Shown: positions 1-6,812, counted from the first letter of the stretch. The stretch: DNA of 13,424 bases from Paenisporosarcina sp049671445 (GCF_049671445.1 NZ_JBATUX010000015.1:1-13424), one strand, 5' to 3'. Numbers and translations are program-made. Notes: generated by a model not told the origin, from the sequence alone.

Positions 1-1
1 A

Positions 2-622
2 TTAGCCAATCTGGAAGGGACCGAAATCGTCTGGGTTCTTCGCAAAAAGAGAGTGGAAGAAGTATACGGTGGCGAAGCTTTAGACGCTCTTCCAGCAAGA
101 GGTCAACTAGGATCGCGCATTCACCAAGTAGTGGATAGCGGGATAATAAGCGTTCATACCCCTTTCTTCGTACATCAAGTAATAGACGAAGATGGCAAAT
201 TAACGCTTCAAGGTACTTCAAATCAAGAAGAAATATCGATACCTCACATTGATCAAATTATTGCGAATACAGGTTCTCGACCTGATTTTAGTTTTTTACG
301 AGAAATTCGTTTGGATATTGATCCCGCTACAGAAAGCATTTCAGCCTTGGCACCACTCATTGACCCAAATATTCATAGTTGTGGCACTGTCCGACCCCAT
401 GGAGAAGCTGAACTTCGTCAACCCGAAAAAAACTTTTATGTTGTAGGTATGAAAAGTTATGGCCGTGCACCTACCTTTTTAATGGCAACAGGCTATGAAC
501 AAGTACGATCAATCGTTGCCCACTTAACTGGTGACCAAGAAGCTGCCAAACGTGTTGAATTAGATTTACCGGAAACAGGCGTTTGTAGTTCTACTATTGG
601 TGGAAAAAGTAGTTGTTGTTAA
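2..622 (+). CDS. FAD/NAD(P)-binding oxidoreductase, C-terminal part, with Cys-rich tail (5' end outside window)
   Basis: The reading frame is open from the first bases of the window, so the N-terminus with the FAD-binding Rossmann motif lies upstream. About 206 residues are visible. They include IVWVLRKKRVEEVYGGEALD, which resembles the strand after the second nucleotide-binding fold in flavin disulfide reductases and flavin monooxygenases. An IIANTGSRPD segment follows, typical of the 'ATG/NTG' hinge of NAD(P)-dependent flavoproteins, and then NFYVVGMKSYGRAPTFLMATGYEQ, the usual C-terminal FAD-contacting region. The protein ends in ETGVCSSTIGGKSSCC, giving three cysteines in the last 15 residues. 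From memory, flavoproteins with a GVC...CC tail occur in arsenic-resistance clusters of Gram-positive bacteria; a role in arsenic or other thiophilic-metal handling is therefore an inference. It is probably co-transcribed with the 66-aa gene 18 nt downstream. The flavoprotein fold is fairly secure, the substrate is not. Confidence 0.75.
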   Translation, partial: LANLEGTEIVWVLRKKRVEEVYGGEALDALPARGQLGSRIHQVVDSGIISVHTPFFVHQVIDEDGKLTLQGTSNQEEISIPHIDQIIANTGSRPDFSFLREIRLDIDPATESISALAPLIDPNIHSCGTVRPHGEAELRQPEKNFYVVGMKSYGRAPTFLMATGYEQVRSIVAHLTGDQEAAKRVELDLPETGVCSSTIGGKSSCC

Positions 623-640
623 ACCAAAGGAGGTACAGTA

Positions 641-841
641 ATGGTTGTAAACAATGGAGGGAATTTATCCGTTGAATATTTTATCGCATATTTGAATTTA
701 GTTATGCAAGCAAACCAATGCTCTTTGTCCTGTGCAAAACAAGACATGTTGGTGAAATTCTTCAAAGGGAATCCGGACCATTTCGGTTCTCTTTCCTACC
801 AGTCCTTTACTCAGGCAATAGATGAAATTACTGTAAACTAA
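641..841 (+). CDS. Small hypothetical protein, 66 aa, downstream of the flavoprotein
   Basis: A near-perfect Shine-Dalgarno AAAGGAGG at 626-633 precedes the ATG by 7 nt, and a terminator follows 7 nt after the stop, so this is very probably a real gene and the last of an operon. The product is soluble, mostly helical in appearance, with no signal peptide or membrane segment. It has two cysteines in NQCSLSCAK around residues 26-30. I do not recognise the family. The short gap to the flavoprotein with the Cys-rich tail suggests a shared role, perhaps thiol or metal chemistry, but this is context only. Confidence 0.7.
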   Translation: MVVNNGGNLSVEYFIAYLNLVMQANQCSLSCAKQDMLVKFFKGNPDHFGSLSYQSFTQAIDEITVN

Positions 842-847
842 TAACCT

Positions 848-886
848 AAGGCGACGTTACTTGGATATCACGTAACGTGGCCTTTT
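848..886 (+). terminator. Rho-independent terminator of the flavoprotein/66-aa operon
   Basis: AAGGCGACGTTAC at 848-860 pairs with GTAACGTGGCCTT at 872-884 (one mismatch), leaving an 11-nt loop, followed by a T-rich run (TTTTATCTATTTTTTC). The T-rich side lies only on the plus strand, so it serves the upstream operon rather than the convergent DinB gene. Confidence 0.8.
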
Positions 887-904
887 ATCTATTTTTTCAA
901 GACT

Positions 905-1381
905 CTAAGGAAGAGTGAGTCCTTTGCCAATTAGATTTGCTGATACGGGTTGTTTTCCAATCTCCCTAGACCAAACGGATAACTGTCCTACATGATGAAT
1001 TTCGTGCGCAATGGCATGCCTCATCACTTCTCCCCAAGTGAGAGTCTCAATGCTTCCGTCTTGTCTAGTCTCTTGTAAAAGTTCCTTTTCATAGCTATTA
1101 TTCCAACCATCGACAAAGCTCCTTACTTCTTTTTTAAAGAATTCATCTAATTCTTTCACTTTCTCTAAGCTCTCGTAACTTTCAAAACTCTCTTGAAAAT
1201 CGGGTTTACCTTGCAAAACACAAATCCAACTCCACTCGACATCAATAATGTGAAATAGCGTATGTAAAATCCCTCCTACGCCTCCAGTTCGGTCCTTTAA
1301 AAGTTCCTCCAAAGGAACGTCTTCACACCATTTATACCATTCTTCCCTTATCATCCAGTTATAGGTAAACAAAGTTTTCAC
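905..1381 (-). CDS. DinB/YfiT-fold protein (putative metal-dependent, thiol-transferase-like)
   Basis: The 158-aa product is the normal length for the DinB superfamily, a four-helix bundle that often holds one divalent metal in a three-histidine site; several members are bacillithiol or mycothiol transferases. The triad is visible: His44 in LFHIIDVEW and His126 and His130 in HAIAHEIHHVGQ, the diagnostic HxxxHExHHxGQ motif of helix 4. Translation starts at GTG (1379-1381), preceded by GGGGGAG with about 5 nt spacing; the nearby ATG is out of frame. It is transcribed alone, convergent with the 66-aa gene and divergent from asnB. The family is secure but the substrate cannot be read from the sequence. 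B. subtilis carries a DinB gene (yisT) in the same general region as asnO, so the pairing with asnB may be an old neighbourhood, which is an inference. Confidence 0.85.
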   Translation of the reverse strand: MKTLFTYNWMIREEWYKWCEDVPLEELLKDRTGGVGGILHTLFHIIDVEWSWICVLQGKPDFQESFESYESLEKVKELDEFFKKEVRSFVDGWNNSYEKELLQETRQDGSIETLTWGEVMRHAIAHEIHHVGQLSVWSREIGKQPVSANLIGKGLTLP

Positions 1382-1438
1382 CCATACTCCCCCTTCACTC
1401 GCGTTTAACTTTAATTAATTGATTTCGACAAACTTACG

Positions 1439-1467
1439 TTGAACTCCTATCGTGTGAGCAATATTGT
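1439..1467 (+). promoter_or_regulatory. Candidate SigA promoter for asnB
   Basis: TTGAAC at 1439-1444 and TATTGT at 1462-1467 are separated by 17 bp, about 65 nt before the asnB start. The -35 is good and the -10 is weak (4/6). In B. subtilis asnO is expressed during sporulation; a CATAGGCT box at 1477-1484 resembles a SigE -10 (CATANNNT), but no matching -35 sits at the right distance. Confidence 0.35.
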
Positions 1468-1531
1468 TTTTTTTGCATAGGCTAGAAAGATGTAAATAGA
1501 TGATGTTTCAAGGTAGAAGGGATGATGAACA

Positions 1532-3379
1532 ATGTGTGGTATTACAGGATGGGTTCATTTTAAAAGCGACTTACGAACACAACTACCAGTCGTTGAAAAA
1601 ATGACAAAAACACTGTCTAAGCGAGGACCTGATGATGACAATGTGTGGGCAGAAGCACATGCGGTTTTTGGTCATCGGCGATTAACTGTTGTTGATCCTA
1701 TAGGTGGAAAACAGCCCATGACAAAAACCCATCAAAACAATCGCTACACTCTATGTTACAACGGCGAATTATATAATACGGAAGATCTTCGGAAAGAGTT
1801 ATTACGAAAAGGCTATACCTTTTCTGGACACTCCGATACAGAAGTATTACTGACTTGTTATATTGAATGGAAAGAGCAATGTGTGGAGTATTTTAATGGA
1901 ATTTTTGCCTTTGCTATTTGGGATGAAAAAGAACAAAAAGTGTTTATTGCACGCGACCGTCTAGGAGTGAAGCCATTATTTTATAGCGAAAATAATGGTG
2001 GCTTTATTTTCGGTTCAGAAATCAAAGCATTACTTGCACATTCTGATTTAAAACCGCAATTGTCTCGAGAAGGATTGGCTGAAGTATTAGCAGTTGGGCC
2101 ATCTAGAAAACCAGGTTCAGGGGTCTTCCATGGAGTCAATGAATTACGCCCTGCTCATGCACTGACTGTATCACGTCAAGGGTTACGAATTTGGCGCTAC
2201 TGGAACGTTAAAAGTGAAGTGCACACGGATTCTATAGATGAAGCCGCTGAGAAAGTTCGATTCCTCGTAACCGATGCAGTCGAGCGTCAACTCGTTTCGG
2301 ACGTTCCACTCTGTACGTTTTTATCAGGCGGTGTTGACTCAAGTGCCATAACCGCAATTGCAGCGAACCGCTACAAGCAAGAAGGAAAAGGTCCTCTTCA
2401 TACGTATTCCATTGATTACGAAGGCAATGACAAGTTTTTTAAAGCTAATGATTTTCAGCCAAATGCGGATGGACCATGGATCGGAAAAGTAGTTGATACT
2501 TTTCAAACCGTACATCATTCTTCGATTATTACGCAGGATCAACTAATCGATTATTTAACGGAAGCAGTTCATGTTCGAGATTTACCTGGAATGGCGGATG
2601 TTGACTCTTCTTTGCTATGGTTTTGCCGAGAAATAAAACAAGATTTCACAGTCGGATTATCTGGAGAATGTGCAGATGAAATATTTGGAGGCTACCCTTG
2701 GTTTCACAACACTAATGATTTAAATGCAACGGGTTTTCCTTGGATGCGTTCAACATCCGAACGTGCATCTCTATTAAAGGATAGTTGGCGTCAAAAACTA
2801 AAGCTAGAGGATTATACTCGACAAGCATATGAAGAAACAGTTGCTGAAACGCCTAGACTCGATGGAGAAACGGCCATTGAAGCAAAACGCAGAGAAATGT
2901 TTTATTTGAATATGGTATGGTTCATGACCACTTTACTCGATCGAAAAGATCGCATGAGCATGGGGGCTAGCTTAGAAGTTCGAGTTCCTTTTGCTGATCA
3001 TCGCCTCGTTGAGTATGCCTGGAATATTCCTTGGGAAATTAAAATGGCTGGAAATCGAGAAAAAGGTATTTTGCGTAAAGCGTTAGAAGGCATGTTACCT
3101 AACGATGTCCTTTACCGAAAAAAGAGTCCGTATCCAAAAACGCATAATCCCTATTACACAGACCGTGTTCAATTATGGCTGAAAGAAATTCTAAAAGATA
3201 AAAATTCCATTCTTCACGAACTATTTGATCCGAAACGACTAAACGAACTTGTTGAATCAAAAGGAATGGCATTTACAGTTCCTTGGTTTGGACAGTTGAT
3301 GTCTGGTCCACAGTTACTCGCCCATTTGGCACAAATGCATGTGTGGTTTGAAGACTCTCATATTCAAATAATTGATTAA
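1532..3379 (+). CDS. asnB: Asparagine synthase (glutamine-hydrolysing), AsnO/AsnB type
   Basis: The enzyme makes asparagine from aspartate, glutamine and ATP via a beta-aspartyl-AMP intermediate. The product starts MCGITGW, so Cys2 becomes the N-terminal nucleophile of the class II glutaminase domain (about residues 2-210), with GHRRL, YNGELYN and RDRLGVKPLFY motifs in place. The synthetase domain has the pyrophosphate loop SGGVDSS at residues 265-271 and the SGECADEIFGGY motif. At 615 aa it matches B. subtilis AsnO (614 aa) better than AsnB or AsnH. The start is fixed by the need for Cys2. It is monocistronic, with its own terminator just after the stop. All catalytic motifs are intact. Confidence 0.96.
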   Translation: MCGITGWVHFKSDLRTQLPVVEKMTKTLSKRGPDDDNVWAEAHAVFGHRRLTVVDPIGGKQPMTKTHQNNRYTLCYNGELYNTEDLRKELLRKGYTFSGHSDTEVLLTCYIEWKEQCVEYFNGIFAFAIWDEKEQKVFIARDRLGVKPLFYSENNGGFIFGSEIKALLAHSDLKPQLSREGLAEVLAVGPSRKPGSGVFHGVNELRPAHALTVSRQGLRIWRYWNVKSEVHTDSIDEAAEKVRFLVTDAVERQLVSDVPLCTFLSGGVDSSAITAIAANRYKQEGKGPLHTYSIDYEGNDKFFKANDFQPNADGPWIGKVVDTFQTVHHSSIITQDQLIDYLTEAVHVRDLPGMADVDSSLLWFCREIKQDFTVGLSGECADEIFGGYPWFHNTNDLNATGFPWMRSTSERASLLKDSWRQKLKLEDYTRQAYEETVAETPRLDGETAIEAKRREMFYLNMVWFMTTLLDRKDRMSMGASLEVRVPFADHRLVEYAWNIPWEIKMAGNREKGILRKALEGMLPNDVLYRKKSPYPKTHNPYYTDRVQLWLKEILKDKNSILHELFDPKRLNELVESKGMAFTVPWFGQLMSGPQLLAHLAQMHVWFEDSHIQIID

Positions 3380-3381
3380 AA

Positions 3382-3426
3382 AAAGAATTGGTCTAGAGTC
3401 ACATGACTTTGGATCAATTCTTTTTA
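3382..3426 (+). terminator. Terminator of asnB
   Basis: AAAGAATTGGTC (3382-3393) pairs with GATCAATTCTTT (3412-3423) with one G-U pair, followed by further T residues. It starts 3 nt after the asnB stop. Confidence 0.8.
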
Positions 3427-3545
3427 TTATTCGAAACCGTGTAAACTTGAGATGAATGAAAAAGGGTCGCTTAACTCAAACTTGTATGAAAAGCTCCAAG
3501 TCCGAGTTGGCACATGGAGAAAAGACATTTAAAGGAGTGTTTTCA

Positions 3546-4796
3546 TTGAACCCACTTGAAAAATCCATAAAGAGACATGCTATATCTTTCGAAAAGACTG
3601 AAGATTTATCTCCTCTCATAGAAGCTATTGGTGATGCGAAAATTGTTCTTTTGGGAGAAGCAACTCATGGCACTTCTGAGTTTTATACGGCACGAGCAGA
3701 ACTGTCTAAAAGGCTTATTGAAGAAAAAGGATTTTCGATTATCGCGGTTGAAGGAGATTGGCCTTCAACTCAACACATTAACCGATTTATTAAAGGCTAT
3801 GGTGAGGCTGAACAAACTGTACAAGAAGTACTTAAAGCCTTTAACCGCTGGCCTACGTGGATGTGGGCGAATGAAGAAATTGCTGAATTTGTCTCTTGGT
3901 TGAAAGTACACAATGAACAAAAAGAATCCCATCACAAAATAGGTTTCTATGGAATTGATGTCTATAGTTTGTGGGAATCTTTAGATGAAGTGATTACATA
4001 CTTAAGCAAAACACAACCAGATAGCACGGTGTTGGAACTGGCAAAAAAAGCGTTCTCTTGTTTTGAACCATTTAACCGGCACTCAGAAAGCTATGCAATG
4101 TCCTCTGTTAACCTTTCACAAGCATGTGTAGATGAAGTTTCACATCTATTAACATCCCTTCGAGCCAACGAAGCCCACTATAAAGATAAACATGAATCTG
4201 ATTTAAATTTAAAAATGAATGCCTTAGTGGCCAAGAACGCAGAAGAATACTACCGTGCCATGGTGCAAAATGATGAGCTGTCCTGGAATATTCGTGACGA
4301 GCATATGGTTGAGGCGATTAATGAAGTCATGGATTACCACGGAAAAGAAGCGAAAATCATCATTTGGGAGCACAATAGCCATATTGGAGATGCTTCTGCA
4401 ACAGATATGGAAGCATCCGGCATGATTAATGTTGGTCAAATTATTCGCGGGCAAAATAGACGAGAAAATGTGTACACTGTAGGATTTGGCACTCATAGAG
4501 GGACTGTAATTGCAGCGGACCAATGGGGAATTCCATTTCAACAAATTGAAGTTCCTGCTGCGATTAAAGACTCTTGGGAAGATGTGATGCACAACAGTGG
4601 TGCCTTTAATAAACTATTACTCTTTAATGAACACAACCGCCATTTGTTCGTTGATTGGATTGGCCACAGAGCAATTGGAGTCGTGTACAACCCTGAATAT
4701 GAAGCATATGGAAACTATGTCCCTTCAAAAATCGGAAACCGTTATGATGCTTTTATTTACATGGATCAGACGAAGGCTCTTTCTCCTCTTGAATAG
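3546..4796 (+). CDS. Erythromycin esterase family protein (TTG start)
   Basis: The 416-aa product belongs to the erythromycin esterase (Ere) superfamily, metal-independent hydrolases of the EreA/EreB type. Motifs are GEATHG with Glu38 and His41, VEGDWP with Glu69, WANEE, FYGIDVY and WEHNSHIGDA with His276 and His279. The spacing of these acids and histidines mirrors the EreB active site. The frame is open back to an ATG at 3456, but that start lacks a good ribosome site. AAAGGAGTG at 3531-3539 is placed 6 nt before TTG 3546, and the family-like sequence begins there, so I chose TTG. Most chromosomal Bacilli homologues have no proven macrolide activity, so resistance should not be assumed. The gene follows the asnB terminator and appears to be an independent unit; its 3' region contains the 21-bp array. 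Confidence 0.88.
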   Translation: MNPLEKSIKRHAISFEKTEDLSPLIEAIGDAKIVLLGEATHGTSEFYTARAELSKRLIEEKGFSIIAVEGDWPSTQHINRFIKGYGEAEQTVQEVLKAFNRWPTWMWANEEIAEFVSWLKVHNEQKESHHKIGFYGIDVYSLWESLDEVITYLSKTQPDSTVLELAKKAFSCFEPFNRHSESYAMSSVNLSQACVDEVSHLLTSLRANEAHYKDKHESDLNLKMNALVAKNAEEYYRAMVQNDELSWNIRDEHMVEAINEVMDYHGKEAKIIIWEHNSHIGDASATDMEASGMINVGQIIRGQNRRENVYTVGFGTHRGTVIAADQWGIPFQQIEVPAAIKDSWEDVMHNSGAFNKLLLFNEHNRHLFVDWIGHRAIGVVYNPEYEAYGNYVPSKIGNRYDAFIYMDQTKALSPLE

Positions 4797-4820
4797 AATT
4801 TTATCGTGATTTTATGTTTC

Positions 4821-4941
4821 TATGAGCGGTTTCGTGTCGACTATGAGCGGATTTTTGTCGTCTATGGGCGGTTACATGTCGTCTATGAGCGCATTCGTGT
4901 CGACTATGAGCGGTTCCGCATATTCTATGAGCGTTTCATGA
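4821..4941 (+). repeat. Tandem array, exact 21-bp period, core TATGAGCGG (6 units)
   Basis: TATGAGCG or a one-base variant starts at 4821, 4842, 4863, 4884, 4905 and 4926, always 21 bp apart, with a semi-conserved second half ending TGTCGAC or TGTCGTC. The period is a multiple of three, so two frames stay open. One reads (MSGFVST)n from 4822 and one reads (YERFRVD)n. Neither has a ribosome binding site, and the differences between units are not concentrated at third positions of either frame, so coding is unlikely. The array lies between the esterase stop and the next terminator. Confidence 0.9.
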
Positions 4942-4957
4942 AAATCACCCTATTTGT

Positions 4958-4988
4958 AAAGCCACTCCAGGTTTTTGGAGCGGCTTTT
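4958..4988 (+). terminator. Terminator after the esterase gene and 21-bp array
   Basis: AAAGCCACTCC (4958-4968) pairs with GGAGCGGCTTT (4977-4987) with one mismatch and ends in TTTT. If it ends the esterase transcript, the whole 21-bp array is carried in its 3' untranslated region. Confidence 0.75.
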
Positions 4989-5070
4989 GTCATATTAACA
5001 TCAACATAATCTCGACGGAGTTACATATGATGTAATTATCAATCTGAATTGGATAAATAGGAGTGAGCAG

Positions 5071-5394
5071 TTGGGAGACTTTGATTGTCGTGAACTACCT
5101 CTTTATTGGACGAAAGATACTTTGGTGGGAAAAGTGAGAATTACAACAGAGCCCACTCCATTAAGAGTTGGCGATGAAAACTTGTCCAGAAGAAGACAAC
5201 TTTGGGTAGTTAATGATGCAGCAACTTATATTTATCATTCTACCGATCCGAACTTTACATTTGAAAGCGGAAATTACATATTTAATGTTCCTGCAGAGGT
5301 CATTGTTTATGATCTTAACCCCGATGAGAATTTGACCATTTATGCAAGAACGAAAGAATATCCAGTAACAATTCGAGTATTCGAGGTGGTTTGA
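5071..5394 (+). CDS. Phage virion-like small beta-rich protein, 107 aa
   Basis: It starts at TTG, with AGGAGTG centred about 9 nt upstream. The C-terminal two thirds follows a pattern I associate with small phage structural or decoration proteins: RRQLWVVNDAATYIYHST, then a NVPAEVIVYDLNPDENLTIY segment, then PVTIRVFEVV. That is 'R..L.v.N....iY', a proline-containing turn, '..iYA' and a final 'v.IRV.E' strand. There is no signal peptide and no membrane segment. One base separates its stop from the next gene, so the two are translationally coupled. No other phage genes are nearby. I cannot name a family; the virion link is pattern memory and not a search result. Confidence 0.65.
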   Translation: MGDFDCRELPLYWTKDTLVGKVRITTEPTPLRVGDENLSRRRQLWVVNDAATYIYHSTDPNFTFESGNYIFNVPAEVIVYDLNPDENLTIYARTKEYPVTIRVFEVV

Positions 5395-5395
5395 T

Positions 5396-5902
5396 ATGGC
5401 ACTTACCAGTTATCAATTTAGAAATCAGCCCTATTGGCTTGGTTTTGTTTTTGCCGGCCAGGCATTTACTTTTTCTTATAGGGAAGTAATTCCCCCTGGA
5501 GAAAGCCTAAACATTCAAATCTCTACCGGAAAGGAAACCATTACACATGTTCCGAACAGGACAATTGTAAGTCAAGGTGAACAGCTGGGAATCAAGTTAA
5601 TAAAGAGTCCAAGTTTTACCCCTGGAAAAAAACGTATTGAGGTAATCAATTTAGATGATCGTTCAAAAATCCAAGCAGCTACTTCCTTTCTTGCTAATGC
5701 TTCCAGTGTGTATGGTGGGACTGTATTGGAAGAAAGCATGATTCCTAGGTTTGCATTTACTCAGGGCGGTTCACCCGTGGAGTCTGCCTTATTTGAAAGA
5801 ATCCTACAATACGATACAAACTATATATTATCGATAACGAATGAAGGATATTATCCAACCAATGTATTGGTGAGCATGGCGTTTTACGAATCCGGAAACT
5901 AG
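5396..5902 (+). CDS. Phage virion-like beta-rich protein, 168 aa, partner of the 107-aa protein
   Basis: The ATG lies one base after the upstream stop. The product is soluble and beta-rich, with PGESLNIQISTGKETITHV near residues 33-51, a GGTVLEESMI central part and a C-terminal TNYILSITNEGYYPTNVLVS stretch ending in AFYESGN. The 'Y.l.ITN.g.....V.v...fyE' ending is common in phage head or tail accessory proteins and is similar in plan to the end of the 107-aa partner, so the pair may be distant paralogues. The function is unknown. Transcription probably stops at the hairpin at 5928-5949. Confidence 0.65.
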   Translation: MALTSYQFRNQPYWLGFVFAGQAFTFSYREVIPPGESLNIQISTGKETITHVPNRTIVSQGEQLGIKLIKSPSFTPGKKRIEVINLDDRSKIQAATSFLANASSVYGGTVLEESMIPRFAFTQGGSPVESALFERILQYDTNYILSITNEGYYPTNVLVSMAFYESGN

Positions 5903-5910
5903 AGACACTT

Positions 5911-6597
5911 TTAATATTCCTTCACAGGCGCGAAGAATCGCGCTTTTTTCATTTTAGAATAATGAGCGACTGGACTCACCGTTTGAGAATTAGTCTGCAA
6001 AAAAGATGCCATTGTATGTCCATGAATTATTCCAGTTACATATTGCAACATCCAAGGCGAATGACTTGTATCAATTCTATATAATTGATGTTTCGGTTTA
6101 GTCCATAGGTGATAGCGCTCCGTTAGCCATTGTTCGAAATGATTACTTTCAATTGCTTTGGAAACCACTTGAAATGTGGTTTCTATGGTCTCAGACAGGT
6201 TTTTCCGAGTTAAACTGTATGTGAACATTTTCTTGTGTCGTTTTAAACGTACCTTCGAATATCGATAAGGTAAAAAATGGCCGAGTGTCGTCAACTTAAC
6301 AATCAAAGAATTACTGGCATTTAAACTAAAGGCATGAATTCCTTTTCTTCCCTTGTATGTAACATACGTTCGAAAATTTAATTCTAAAAAAGAACGCATC
6401 CCAGGAACAGGAGGAATGAGCCTAGGACGATTCCCTTTTACTTTAAAAAACACAAAACCGACCCATGCTATGTTGTTATATAAATCGAGCTCGAGTTCTA
6501 TAGGAATATGCTTTCTAATCACATCTGGGGAAATAGGCCAATGAAGAAATAAAACGTCATGCCATTCCTGCGTCATTAACCACGGTCTTTTCAACAT
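5911..6597 (-). CDS. yqjF: DUF2071 family protein, YqjF-like
   Basis: The product covers the whole YqjF/DUF2071 family: an N-terminal RPWLMTQEWHDVLFLHWPIS, then IRKHIPIELELDLYNNIAWVGFVFF, PPVPGMRSFLELNFRTYV, a central strand-rich part, and the conserved C-terminal KARFFAPVKEY. The family's biochemical role is not established. The frame extends 20 codons further to a TTG at 6657, but AGAGGAGC (6604-6611) sits 6 nt before ATG 6597, and a SigB-like promoter lies inside the extension, so 6597 (228 aa) is preferred. It converges on the virion-like pair and ends only 8 bp from it. There is nothing unusual in the protein apart from the terminator shared with its 3' end. Confidence 0.85.
   Translation of the reverse strand: MLKRPWLMTQEWHDVLFLHWPISPDVIRKHIPIELELDLYNNIAWVGFVFFKVKGNRPRLIPPVPGMRSFLELNFRTYVTYKGRKGIHAFSLNASNSLIVKLTTLGHFLPYRYSKVRLKRHKKMFTYSLTRKNLSETIETTFQVVSKAIESNHFEQWLTERYHLWTKPKHQLYRIDTSHSPWMLQYVTGIIHGHTMASFLQTNSQTVSPVAHYSKMKKARFFAPVKEY
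5928..5949 (+). terminator. Terminator of the virion-like pair, embedded in the convergent gene
   Basis: GCGCGA (5928-5933), loop AGAA, TCGCGC (5938-5943), then six T. On the plus strand this is a compact canonical terminator. It lies entirely within the last codons of the convergent DUF2071 gene (encoding KARFFAPV). Confidence 0.6.
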
Positions 6598-6633
6598 AAA
6601 TCCGCTCCTCTCTGTAAGGTCCCAATGCTTATT

Positions 6634-6659
6634 GTTTCCTAGAGGTGGGATATTCAAAC
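6634..6659 (-). promoter_or_regulatory. Candidate SigB promoter for the DUF2071 gene
   Basis: Read on the minus strand: GTTTGA, 14 bp, GGAAAC (SigB consensus GTTTAA - N12-15 - GGGWAW). The -10 lacks the third G. The predicted start of transcription is about 30 nt before ATG 6597. Confidence 0.35.
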
Positions 6660-6707
6660 GAATAAATCATATTAGGGATGGATCTATGATTTTATGTGGT
6701 TATTATG

Positions 6708-6812
6708 TTTTTCAGACGTGAAGTGCTGTTTTTCAGACGTCAAGCCCAAAAAGTCAGACGTCAACAGCAATTTTTCAGACGTGACCCTTAATTTTTCAGA
6801 CGTCAAATCAAA
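6708..6812 (+). repeat. Tandem array, exact 21-bp period, core TTTTTCAGACGT (5 units)
   Basis: CAGACGT occurs at 6713, 6734, 6755, 6776 and 6797, always 21 bp apart. It is flanked by T-rich sequence on the left (TTTTT in four of five units) and by an A-rich variable stretch on the right. In three units the core extends to the palindrome GACGTC. One plus-strand frame reads repeated FSDV peptides (about 6694-6882) but has no ribosome site and runs through the next terminator, so I treat it as non-coding. Strand is nominal. It lies between the merR-type terminator and the DUF2071 promoter. Confidence 0.9.

Noticed and set aside
1461..1484. SigE promoter for asnB (ATATT ... CATAGGCT).
   Set aside because: The spacing between the two boxes is about 10 bp, where SigE promoters need 14-15 bp.
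4806..5009. Plus-strand ORF with YERFRVD heptads across array 1, and the overlapping MSGFVST frame (4822-4941).
   Set aside because: There is no ribosome site, variation between units is not codon-like in either frame, and the longer ORF runs through a terminator hairpin. The open frames follow from a period divisible by three.
4821..6812. The 21-bp arrays as plasmid-type iterons or CRISPR arrays.
   Set aside because: There is no replication initiator nearby, the units are contiguous without spacers of constant size, and the repeats are too short and variable for CRISPR.
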